DNA of 64,000 nucleotides from Hybos culiciformis (lineage: Eukaryota; Arthropoda; Insecta; Diptera; Hybotidae), in NCBI GenBank assembly GCA_964007475.1, contig OZ023273.1, positions 115,243,812 to 115,307,811 on the forward strand, in the 5' to 3' direction. The notes below the pieces were generated by a model. That model was not told where the DNA came from. It did no database searches and was given only the letters and a program-made list of their open reading frames with translations. This document shows, in pieces, positions 24,701-35,717 of this stretch (within the stretch, counting starts at the first letter, position 1; the number at the start of each line of letters is the position of its first letter). The position numbers and the translations under genes were made by a program.

Positions 24701-27700
24701 ATTTGGCATAATAGACAACGATGTAGAATGTAAAAAATGTATGATTGAAATTCTAAACAGATACTTAATTTTATACCAAAAAACAATGATGATTGGGATG
24801 ATTTTGTGTTTGAGGCAAAGTAATTTTTTTTTTTTGCATTTTTAATTCATTAATAAATTTAAATCGTATACAGACAATTTATTATATTTTTTTCAACCTA
24901 CAACAACTCACTATTTTTCATTATTATTATTATTAATGATACAAAAAAAAACTATATATAATAAAAATACTTACCGGTCCATTTTTTTTTTCTGTTTAAT
25001 TAAAAATACTAAACAGATATGAAATTTTTTTTTTTATACCCCGAATATTTTTACGTTATAATTGCTCAGGAATATAATAAACATGTAACGTAAACAAAAA
25101 AAAAATAAAAATAAAAATAAAGCCATCCACAACTGTTGTTGGAACAATTTGGGACTTGATGTGATTATTATATATTTTTTTTAAATAAAAAAAAAATTAA
25201 CTTTCATTAATTTTATAGTTTTGAATTACAAGTCGTTGAACTATATCTGATAATCCAACCGTGATTGACCGATAAATTTAAAACTAGGTGAATACTCAGA
25301 TTGTAAATGAATGTATTCAACAACATCTAGTAATTACGGTGTGATAATGTAATAATAATTTTGAATTTTTATTTTTAAATATGAACATAGATTAATTAAG
25401 ATTAATTAAAATATAGAATTAAGTTAATTAAAATATATATATAGAATTTAATAATAATTTAGATAAAAATTCATATCAGATAATGAGGCAATTATAATTT
25501 AGATGTAACTGTCAGATTATGCTAACTCATAGTAAATCGATACAAAGTTAACTAAGACAAATCACATATAGAAAAACTTTTAAATTGGTTGCGTTCGAAG
25601 TAGAAATATTTTTGTTCTCGAAAAATTTTAACATATTTTACTTAAAAGTTCAATATTATTATGCTTACTATTGCTCCTCTATTACTACTATATTATTATT
25701 ATTCCTATATTTTTAAATAAGGATGTGCTTGCTTGTTATATAAATTTCTATTTGCGATATAATTTCCTTTTTTTGAATATTTTTCTTTCACTATTTTTAT
25801 TGATTCTCTTGGCTTGAAATTTTGCTAATTTGAGTACATAATAAGACCAGAATCAGAGTGAAAACCTTAAAATTTTTCTAAATTTAAAAACTTATAAAAG
25901 AATGTATAATAAGCAATTCCTATGTACAAAATTAATCTCACAACATCAAAATATAAATCTCATACAATTTCATGTTGAAAAATTAAACTATATGTTATTA
26001 ACTGAAAATTGACAATGAGAGACAAATTAATCATTCTGACGAGTCTTAAGCTCAAAAGCAGTAATAATCTTTCAATAATCTTTCAGTAATTTCAAGTAAA
26101 TTGTTCTTAAACAACAGAGTTCATAAGTTTCCTGTGTGAATTTAAATAATTGATTCAGGTTACATTTTTATCTAATATTAAAATTTAAGAATTGAGGGCT
26201 TAAAAAACATCACTAAAATCATCCCAAAACTTATATTTATAATATTATACGCCAAAAGTTTGCACAATTTATTATTTCAGTTTAAAATGTTTGATCTCCT
26301 TACTTTGATAATTACCAGCTTCTAATAAAATATAAAATTCCAAGTCCTTTTAGCTACTAAATAAAGAACTGATAACCATCAGCATAATAATATTCAAAAG
26401 AAAATATGGTGAAAATAAATCAATTCCAGTAGCTATATAAAATAATAGTAGCTTTGTATCGTATATAGTTTATTCCAAAAAAATTCATTATTTACGATAG
26501 TTCTTAAAACAAAAAAAAAAAAAAAAATTAAACAACAAATATTTGTACATTAGTTTTTTATCCAAGATTTTAGTTGTTTTTTTTTTTCAACCCTTATTTT
26601 AATGATACAGTTTAGCAGTTATTTTTGTTACTACACTACAACCCTTGAAAATAAAATTTCATTCATAGTTTTTGCCACTTCAAACTGTAAATTCATTGCA
26701 CTTCATGTTCAACATATAAATTTTGTAATAGGGGAAAATCGCAGCTGCAAAAAAAAAAATATTATTTCAAATATCTTGGCTTCATCGATTCGCTCTTCAA
26801 AAATTTTAGGAAATAAATATAATGTGAAATAATAGTTTTCAAAAATAAATCTTCACATTCTAGAATTAATTTATTTGGAATAACATAAAAAAGAGCTAAA
26901 CAAAATTTTCGTTCGCGTTATCTGGAATTGATGATGACGAGTTGTCGAGCTTCGAACAAAGTATTTTTTTTTAAATTAATTGTTTCGTCGTTTTTATTTG
27001 TGCCTCATAATTTGTCTTATTTTATTATAAACAGCAAATAACTACTTGCTAGTGAGTATTTTACACTCATAACGATTCATCGGAAATTAAATTTTTAAAT
27101 GTTGTAAAAACGCAACATAGGTATAAAAAAAATATTCAGTAGTCAAATAATTATTAGGAAAAACATAAAATATTCTCAAATCTAATTTTTTGTTTCCCTA
27201 AAAAAAATTGCATTTTGTAAAAAAGAAACACTACTAATAATTTTCTCTATCGAGTGTACGTATATATATGAAAAACAAAAAATTCTAAAAAGTATGTTAA
27301 GCATATGATATTTGGTTTCATTTAATTCGAGACCGAATTAAATATGCGTAAACATGACAGCATAACAAATCATAAAATTTGATGACGTCATGCAATTTAA
27401 TTTTTAAGATCAATATTGCGTAAAGTTTTTCTTTCGTATACATGATGTTTGTTATTTTAAATACGAAATAAACATTGATTGAGGTATACATTTATTCATA
27501 TATGATTTTGAAAGGTTTTGTGCAATAAAATTGAATTACCGTGTCATGTTTGATTGCGGGCGAATTTTTTTTTTTTTTCATTTAAACTGAAATCCGCATA
27601 ATTTTTTTTTTGACAATTTTGGATTTAAAGGCATTTTACAATTTCAAAAACACTGTAATTATTTAATTAAAATTTTAAAAGTCGCAGTAGATACTTTTGC

Positions 27701-28900
27701 ATTTTCGTGGAACCCTGAATATTCGTATCTGGCCGATGAGTTTTATTCTGTATAATAAATAATTTTGTCGTTAAAAACTAAAAAATAAATTTTAATTTTT
27801 AGATTTTTGTGAAATTTTTGTGGGGGAAGGAAACATAAGTATGTATTTATTTATTGAGAATTAGTTTGCAGATTTCTATTTAAAATGTTTTCCTCCCTCT
27901 TATTACGAACTAATGAATATTTTTCGGGTGTAAAGAAAGTGATTTTGAATGTCACCGCACTACCAGTTTTGATATATATATAGTAAAACCTTTATTAAAA
28001 CAATTTTTTATTTTTAATAATCACTGAGGTTGTATGTGGTTTTCTGCTTTTAAAAATTCTTAAATAAATTTTAAGGGATGAGGACTTGCTGATTTAAGTA
28101 TTTACGAAAAATATATATAAATATATATATTTCCTCTTTGCAGCTGCATATAAAGTCGAAATAATTGAAAGTTTTTCGAATGTTGAAAGCAAGATGTCAA
28201 GAGGGATTGTTTTTCTAAATTTCATTTGTTTTCACTTTGAAGAATTTTTTTATTATATTTGTCCTACATTTATAGTGATTTATTTATTAAATTATTTTTC
28301 TGTAACGCATATATTACATAAATTCTAAAATAAGTGAAATCAGATAAAGGCGGGAAATTTAACTGCTCTGTAAGAAAGCACAGGAACGTTAAATTAGCTT
28401 TGTTTAGGCAAAATAATATATGTTTAAAAAAAAAATTATTTTATTTTTTAAATATTAAATTTAATTTTTAATGAATAAATTATTATTAATTTCTTCTTCT
28501 TGTAAATTTTGTTGAGTATTGAAATTTTTAAAATGATAAAATAATAAAGTTATCCCGCACTTTTTGTAGTATGTGGACGGTGATCTGATATCTTACTCTA
28601 TGAAAATTGTCAGATCAGTCACATCTTACATATTTTGTGTATGCAAAGATGTCACACTTTAAAATTACAGAAAATTTAACCAAAATTAATTCCTATAATT
28701 TTTATTTATTTTATTTTAAAATTTATAATAAAAAAAAATCTATTAAAAAAAATATATTTCCTTCATTTATAAGAAAATTTTCTTGAATCAAAAATTCTAT
28801 GCAAATTTTGGCTCGTGCTTTTATCCTCCGTTCAAAAATAAGTATGTATACAATATTTTTTAAATTATGTTCTTTTTTTCTCTTTCAATAAAATCTGATA
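21704..28900. other. AT-rich non-coding stretch with faint GC patches
   Basis: No gene can be supported. Slightly GC-richer patches occur at 22590-23080, at about 24083-24125 (GGCCTAACCGGAACCGGATG) and at about 26905-26955 (an acidic open frame reading SGIDDDELSSFEQS on the plus strand). None has flanking splice sites or a recognisable family. Short ATT and AT repeats are scattered, for example near 24921. Confidence 0.5.
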
Positions 28901-28901
28901 A

Positions 28902-28909
28902 CAATAATA

Positions 28910-28940
<31 letters not shown>
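28902..28940. repeat. (AAT)n microsatellite
   Basis: The AAT trinucleotide is repeated about 12 times with one AGT interruption. Confidence 0.9.
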
Positions 28941-31640
28941 AATATTCATTAATACATTTATCAATAACGAAACAAAACAAAAAAAAAAAAAAAATTAAAC
29001 ACTATACTAAAAATTAATTAAAAATCAACAAAGAACGCCCTAACGTTAAAAAATGAAAAAAAAAACAAAAATTATATATTTTTCTTCATTTTACCATCTG
29101 GTTCTTTTTCTTCTTTATGAGTGTTTTCTGTGAAAAAATTTTCTTCACCCAAAAACCGAAAACAAAAGGTGAACCAATCGAAAGAAAAAAAAAAGTGCAG
29201 TCAGGTTGTCTACCGAAAAAAAAAAAAAAAAAAAAAAACAAATTAAAAAATTTCTTAAAATATAAAATTTTGGAGAGAAATTTTTTTTTTTTTACATATT
29301 TTTTTAAACTTAAGAAACCAGGTCGTATAGTACATACAAAAAAAAAATGAAAAGAAGATGAAAATGTTGAAACATTATTTACCATGGCGCACAAAATAAG
29401 TCCAAAAGACCATATATTTCTGAAATACATAAATAAATATACATATTTATTTATTTATATAATATATATACAAACTATCTTATGTACAAATATATACATA
29501 AAATTTTTATGTTTTTTTATGTTTAAACAATTGCTCTTTCTTGATTATTTTATGTACTAATGTACAATTATGTGCGTAAGTTAAGTATGTGTTTTTTTAC
29601 CAATATAATATGTATCTATCTACAACTATGTTTCGTAGCAGTACATTAATAATATCTCGTCAATATCCAGAAGTTGATTTTAACATACTGAGGCAGTACG
29701 AAAAATCAAGAATTGTGACTGTTTTGAAAAAACGTCGAAGTTTTTAATTATTAGGTAAAAAAATGTAGTATTATATCCATATTTGGAAATGTTGATTTAA
29801 TTTATATTCATGAATTGATTCTGATCTTTCCGTAAATATTTATTTTCAATTTGAAAAAATGAAGAAACTATTCAGCATCAGCTTCAAAAATATTTATTTC
29901 AAAAAAATTTCAAAGTAAAAGTGCAACATATTTTTAAAAAAATTTAGTCTGATGTAAAATAGAAATAATTTGATTTTAATTTAATGTTTTTTAATTTATG
30001 TATTTTTATGATTGTGTGTTATAATTTATTTTAATAATAAAAACGATCAATTAACAGACAATTTATTAATTTTTTTTAATTTAATTATATTTTTGAGGCC
30101 CTCAATAATCCAAGGCCTGACTGTGGTTAAATCCGACTCTGTCACTATCGCTACATTCGAGAATTTGAGAACCCAATTTTAATGTGTAATGTACCGATTG
30201 TTTGAAGTTTTTCATAAAAAATAAAGTGCAGTACTTATTTGGGGCCTATTTTCAATATTTCTAACTTTAATATTTTTTTTCAAATTCCTCTAATAAACGT
30301 CTTTTTACTTAAAATACTAATTTACATCCGAATCCATTATAAGTTAAAAAAAAGTAAAATATATAAATATTACTTTGAACATCTAACTCCCAAACCCGAA
30401 GCGATGGAACCCCATCCATTACTCGGCAATAAAATAAACGAGATGTTGCATATTTTGACATTCAATAATTATTTAATAAGTGGCGGACGAACGGTCAGGC
30501 ATTTAATGAAACCATGAAGTTCGTTTTTCCAGTTTTGATGAAAAACGGGCTAAAAACGTGTTTTATTTTTAAATATCTAAAAAAAAGTGTTTTACCGAAT
30601 TTCAGGTATAAATAATTTTCATATCAAGCTACCTGATTTTGAAGAATTCTTATAAGAAAAACAATACAAAAAAAATATATTTTTTGCTCCTCGGCATTTT
30701 TTTTTGTTTTGTAAAAAAAGCGAACAATAGCACTATAGATATATATATTCTTTTTAGATAGGTATATTTTTTAAGGATACTTTTATGTTTATATGTATGA
30801 ATTCCTTTTTATCATATAATAAATTTTCAGGTGTTTTTGTTTCAAAATTGGTTTTTTTTTTTTCAATATATATAATTTTTTTTTTTTTTTTTTGAAGCCC
30901 ATGAGGTCTAAGTATTCTTGTTGAAAAATAAAAAGAAGGAAAACTTATCTATTAAGAAGGATTTAGTTTTTTTTTTGTTGTGTTTGATGAGAAAAAAGGA
31001 ATATTTTTTTTTTAACAATTTTTTTTTTGTTTTAATAAAAGCATGTAAAACTACATTAAGGACATTATTAGACTTAATGGTGCCTTCATTATTATTATTG
31101 ATTTCTATATCGAAAAATATTTATCTTTAATTTAAATATTTTTTCTTCAAAAATTATCATCTTAATTTTCTATTTAACTACCTAATGAAAATGCTTAGTT
31201 TTTTTTTTACATAATAATATAAAAAAATATAATGATGTTTTGTTAGAAATACATGAATAAAATTTTTGCCTCTAATGATATTTTTTAGAAACGTAAAATG
31301 AAAATTTATTTAGATTTTACAAGCTTTTAATTATCCTATATTTTAACCATACCATAGTAGACTATACTGTTAAAATATTTTTGTCCAAAACCCGTAGGGA
31401 ATAATGCGAATTACTACGTTAATGTTAAAGTATATAATTTTACAAGTGATGGAAAAGTCTGACAAACTAAATGTGATATTTGGGCAATAATAATGCTTAT
31501 ATAAAAGTCTAATTTAAATACTAATTACAAAAATATCCTGAACTTATTGAACTATCAATTTTTCCACTAAAATTATTATTTACGTCGAACAAATTTGCAA
31601 CTTTGTATTTACAAACATAATATAACTTTTTAGAGATAGT
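28941..31640. other. AT-rich non-coding stretch, homopolymer-rich
   Basis: It contains long A runs near 28980 and 29217 and T runs near 29282, 30851 and 30878. A less AT-rich patch at 30095-30180 and another at 30379-30520 (open frame with HLTPKPEAMEPHPLLGNK) are not recognisable as a protein family. The overlapping ORFs at 29086-29430 are products of the A and T runs. Confidence 0.5.
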
Positions 31641-31652
31641 TTTAGGTAAAAG

Positions 31653-31868
31653 CATAGATTAAGAATACAGAAAGATGGGAAGCTTCATACAACATTTTTT
31701 CAGTCTTTTTTGGTATTTTATGTGAAGGTGTTAGTAAAACTAAATAAAATTCTTTTCATACATTGATAATTATCACGTATTTTATTTTGTTTTACTAACA
31801 CATTGACTTAAAAATACCAAAAATAATGTTGTCTGAAGCTTCCCATCTTTCTGTATTCTTAATCTATG
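31653..31868. mobile_element. 216-bp palindromic MITE, copy B
   Basis: This is the same element as at 21481-21696: same ends, same length, same direction, differing by scattered substitutions. The end stems here are better preserved (AGAAAGATGGGAAGCTTC pairs with GAAGCTTCCCATCTTTCT). The flanks are GTAAAAG on both sides (8 bp as GGTAAAAG). Copies A and B share a GGTA start to the duplicated target, which suggests a mild target preference. There is no coding capacity. Confidence 0.87.
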
Positions 31869-31875
31869 GTAAAAG

Positions 31876-33697
31876 CTAAGTAAAACATTTATTCTTTTAA
31901 AATTTTCGGCATTCCATTTCTAAATCCTATACGGCGGGTTCTTGTAACAAATTTCAACAAAAACAATTTATTTTTTTTTGCAACTCTATTACATATGCAT
32001 GAAAAATTTCAATGCAAATCATATTTATATTATTTTTAATAGATTTTAACTAATTAAGTCTGTAATTAGTTCCGTATGAAAGGATAAATTTAAAAAATAA
32101 AGACTCTACAAAAAATATATATATATACATAAATTCGCATAGAGACTTAATGCTGTAGAGCTCAAGGATGAATGCTTTAAGATTTTTTCTTTTTCAACAT
32201 GATATATATTTTAATTTTGCAGTATAATTTATTATTATAAGAATAGATGAAAATTTGATTTATTTTTCCAATACGAGAAAAAAATGATGTTATTTCTGAA
32301 TTTATAATGTTTTCCGGTATTAGTTTATATAAATAATTTAAACGGCACTATCATAAAAGTTTGTTTTTGAGCGTATGCAATATAGTTGATTTGAATCTAG
32401 GACTTAAGCCTAATCCGTATGGAAAATTGCAATAAATGTGTTTAGTTGGAATTGCTTATTATTGGAGTTTGTTAAAAGTTCAGTTCTCGGTTTACTAGCA
32501 AAGATTAAGTTGAGACTTGACAAACTTGAAACACTCTTATAAGAAAAGTGTTTTCAAACGATATGAAACTCTGTACATTCGAGATGAAATTATTAATTAT
32601 TCTTAAAGTTGCATGTAAGCGATAAATAACATGCCTACATGTTTTGTATAGTTCATATACCTTTTTTGAAAAATTCTATTTTATATCGGAGATTTTCATA
32701 TAAACTTCCTAGAAATTTATTGGAACTGCAAATATCTTGATGAATATATCTGCGCGGAATATCTTATTTTTTAAATTTTTTTTTCTTCGGTTACCTATGT
32801 ATTTTTCCAATATATCCTTGATGCAAATTTAATAAACCTGAAAATATATCATCTACCTATATAGTTTCATTTTTCTCTGAAAAGAATATTGAACAGGATA
32901 CAGGATATATTAATGAACCAAAAAAAAAAAAAGAAAAAATAAGCATATAAAGAAAAAAAACTAAATCAGTATTAGTAGCATAATCATATTCGGTTGACAT
33001 GAATAAAAGAATAATTTTTTTTTGCAGGAAAAAAGAGTGAATAAACTAAAAATTTAGAAAATATGAAATGTAGAGCCTAATCTATCTTTTCAAAGAAAAA
33101 AAAAATTAAATCAAATTCTTCGCGTATATACTATTTAAATCATAAATATATTTTTATCAGAACAGAAAGGTATAAGAAAGAAGATTAATTTTAAATTTTT
33201 TATTATGGAAATTCATGCCGTTTAACATAAAAATAATAATTTTTGTTTTTCCCAATATTTTAGAGTTCAACATTTATTTGTATCCTCATTTTGAACACAA
33301 TTTTGAGCAACTATATAGAAATTCGCAGTATTGAAATCAATTGGTACTGATAATGAATTTTAATAATGATTTAGAGCTGCCAAAAAATTAGTACAGCATT
33401 AATAAAAAAGGGCATCTAACTAAAATAAGGTGTTTTGAGTTTTCATTCATTTTTCATATCCAATTCGACTTTTTAAATAGCCACAAATATAAATTACGTA
33501 AAAATGAAGCACGGAATATAATTATTACTAAATTCACTGAATTCTGTGAAATTTAATGAGTTTTTCGACTTCTATACCGGTAGCAAATTGTCTATTGTCT
33601 TCAAGTTTATGAAATAGTTTGTTATAATTTTAGATAATTAATATTTTTATCAATACTAATTATTATCATTTTGTCGAACTTAATTAAAGGTTTATAA
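31876..33697. other. AT-rich non-coding stretch
   Basis: Nothing supportable was found between the MITE and the hAT nest. The composition is typical background. Confidence 0.65.
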
Positions 33698-34212
33698 CTA
33701 ACTATCAGTGGCGTAGCTAGACATTTTGGGCCCTTGTGCAAGAATCTATTTTGGGACCCACCTACACCCAGAAAAAAAATGCTAGTTAAATTAAGTGTTT
33801 TTAACTGTTAAACAAAAATTGTTGATGTTAAAGAGAAATTTTTTAAATTAAACTAATAAGTATTTGATCTAAGTAAAGATGCTTCTTATTTTAACATTTG
33901 ATTTTGTTATTTTAAAATGTTTCAAACAGTTATTTAGTAAAAGCTGAAAATTGTGATTTTAACAACATTAATTGTTATTTTAAATATGTTTCATTCGAAA
34001 GAAATAAAATTTTACTATTCTCTCTTTTAAATTAAAAACTCTTCTGTTATTATAACAATTACACATTCAATTGTTGATATGACAATAAAAGCTTTTGAAA
34101 TAATGTTTTTGTTGTTATTTAAAAATGGTACATATAACAATAAAAATTGTCAAAGTAAATACGGCATTGTTAAAAAAAAAGTTTTGGTTGATTTAAAAAG
34201 CTACACTTTTAA

Positions 34213-34305
34213 AATAAATATTTATCTTGTTAAATTAAAGAACTCCGCTCTTAACGAGACAAGTTAAGAGCGGAGTTGTTTAATTTAACAAGATAAATAT
34301 TTATT
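34213..34305. repeat. Near-perfect palindrome, 43-bp arms, 7-nt loop
   Basis: Two 43-base arms around GAGACAA differ at one base. The inner arm holds the only GC-rich part (AACTCCGCTCTTAAC and its reverse). If the 5S-like insertion to its right is removed, the palindrome falls near the middle of the surrounding element, so it may be the central hairpin of that element. It would extrude easily and could cause replication or assembly problems. Confidence 0.85.
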
Positions 34306-34360
34306 ATGTTTATATTACCGAATTTATATTTTCTATTTAATACATTGTTGTATATTACTG

Positions 34361-34444
34361 ACATAGCTCAGTGGAAGACTCTACATCACATTGAACACAG
34401 CGGTTAAGCAACGTCTCGTAGTGATAGTACTTAGATGGGTGACC
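34361..34444 (+). mobile_element. SINE head with 5S rRNA-like internal promoter
   Basis: ACATAGCTCAGTGG at the start resembles a tRNA A-box region (TAGCTCAGTGG). From about 34381 the sequence resembles 5S rRNA: CACATTGAACACAGCGG recalls the 5' part of insect 5S. Then GTTAAGCAACGTC matches the 5S box A, and TAGTACTTAGATGGGTGACC matches 5S box C with one or two changes. A stretch of the 5S between the two parts appears deleted. A long A-rich tail follows directly at 34445. The whole looks like a pol III retroposon of the 5S class, possibly a tRNA/5S chimera. Target-site duplications are not clear. Confidence 0.7.
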
Positions 34445-34556
34445 AATAAAAAAAAACAATAAAAAAACAAAAAAAGACGAAAAAAGCAAATAAAAACAAA
34501 AAAAAAAAACAAAAACAAACCAAGAAATTAAAAAAAAAAAAAACAAAAAATAAATA

Positions 34557-34587
<31 letters not shown>

Positions 34588-34768
34588 AAAAAAAACAAAA
34601 AAAATAAAAAAAAAAAAAAAACAAAAAAAAAACAAAAAAAAAGAACCAAAAAAAACCAAAAAAAAAACCAAAAAAAAAAACCAAAAAAAAACAAAAAAAA
34701 GGCGAAAAAAAAAACAAAAAAAGGCGAAAAAAAACAAAAACAAACCAAAAAAATAAAAAAACAAAAAA
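34445..34768 (+). repeat. Long A-rich tail with spaced C residues
   Basis: About 320 bases are composed of A runs of 5-11 broken by single or paired Cs, with a few GGCG or GACG interruptions. Position after the 5S-like head indicates an expanded retroposon poly(A) tail. The apparent minus-strand ORFs of 78-130 codons here are Phe-rich artefacts of this tail. Confidence 0.85.
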
Positions 34769-35104
34769 CTATTTTAAAATAATTATTTCGAATAGTTAAT
34801 TTAACAGTTTGGCACCGTAACAATATATTTTTTTCTCAAACTGCTAAAATTGTTATAATAACAACTTAACATTTTAAATATAACAATTTTGTGTTAATTT
34901 TAACAATGTAATATGTCTTTTGAATTAACAATTTTTGCAATTTTAATTTAACTATAAACCCTTTTGCGCAAAATCTATAAAGATTTTTTGTTAATTTTAC
35001 CTATAAAATCTTTTAATTTAACAATTTTTTTTTCTGGGTGTACAAATCTTTTCTTGTTAAATAAAATATACAAATAAAAACTTATGTGTATTTGTTTTTA
35101 TTTT

Positions 35105-35470
35105 TAAAAAATTACATCGGAATTACATTAGAACATCTGCCAATTCTTTAATCGTCATGTTTTCTTTCAAATCGTCTTTAATGAAATTAGCGGCTTGTAT
35201 TAACTAAATTGGCAAATTATTTAAAAATACTTCTGAATATTTTTTTGAAATATTATGGCAAGCTATCTTGATTTCCTGTTCAGACATAGATCAAATATTT
35301 CTAGGTTGAAGAAATGCAAAATTTTGTTTAATTGTATTCAGACCTACGAAGCGTTTTTCAATTTGGACAATTATTTTGTCTAAGGTATTGAAATGATCTA
35401 GAGAAAGATTTAGAGTAATAGTAATATACACACACAGCAGTGGGCTAATAATTTCTCCTCATCAGAGTAA
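35105..35470 (-). pseudogene. Decayed hAT transposase, ZMYM1-like
   Basis: On the minus strand one frame reads ITITLNLSLDHFNTLDKII, then VQIEKRFVGLNTIKQNFAFL and QPRNI, then a stop. It continues in the same frame through SMSEQEIKIACHNISKKYSE and VFLNNLPI, a second stop, then LIQAANFIKDDLKENMTIKE and LADVLM. The Tyr-x-Ile-Thr ... Leu-Asp-x-Phe ... Ile-Glu-Lys-Arg-Phe order matches, from memory, the region upstream of the dimerisation domain in hAT transposases annotated as zinc finger MYM-type 1-like (DUF4371 group). In-frame stops, and absence of both the catalytic N-terminal part and the C-terminal dimerisation motif, show a dead fragment. It lies inside the hAT ends at 33706/35709, which supports the assignment. 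Confidence 0.75.
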
Positions 35471-35717
35471 ATTTTATTATACAAATCTTTTTTGGATTGG
35501 TTTGGTTGGAACCAGGATATTAAAAAAATAAGAACATTGTTTCAAAAAAAAAATTTTTTTAATTTTAATCTACATAGAAAATTAATTTTTTTTTTAATTT
35601 TAATCTAGAAAATTAATTTTTTTTTTAATTTTATGGTTTGATGCATGGGCCCCTACAACAATGGGCCCTTGTACTTCGCACACACTCGCCATACCTAGCT
35701 ACGCCACTGCTAACTAT

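Larger units (their letters stand above)
33765..35040. mobile_element. TA-flanked Tc1/mariner-like non-autonomous element
   Basis: CACCCAGAAAAAAAA at the left is mirrored by TTTTTTTTTCTGGGTG at the right. Similarity continues inward over GTTAAATTAA, and the element is bracketed by TA on both sides. Removing it rejoins the host hAT sequence at a single TA. The interior has many GTTAAAAT/TAACAATT motifs and no transposase. It contains the palindrome at 34213-34305 and the later 5S-like retroposon with its A-rich tail. The TA duplication and terminal repeats fit the Tc1/mariner group; the exact family is not established. Confidence 0.8.
33706..35709 (-). mobile_element. hAT DNA transposon with nested insertions
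   Basis: The left end CAGTGGCGTAGCTAG is mirrored at the right by CTAGCTACGCCACTG. The duplicated target CTAACTAT lies directly outside both ends (33698-33705 and 35710-35717), a perfect 8-bp TSD as expected for hAT. CAGTGGCGTA is a common hAT terminus, and subterminal GGGCCC blocks occur at both ends. The total span is 2004 bp, of which 1276 bp is a later insertion (33765-35040). The residual hAT body on the right carries a decayed transposase on the minus strand, so the element's own direction is right to left. The 5' and 3' parts of the transposase are missing, so the copy is dead. Confidence 0.9.

Noticed and set aside
29086..29430. 114-codon minus ORF and 77-codon plus ORF
   Set aside because: They are complementary shadows generated by long A and T runs with no recognisable domain.
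34355..34823. Three overlapping minus-strand ORFs of 78-130 codons
   Set aside because: They are Phe-rich translations of the A/C tail of the 5S-like retroposon.
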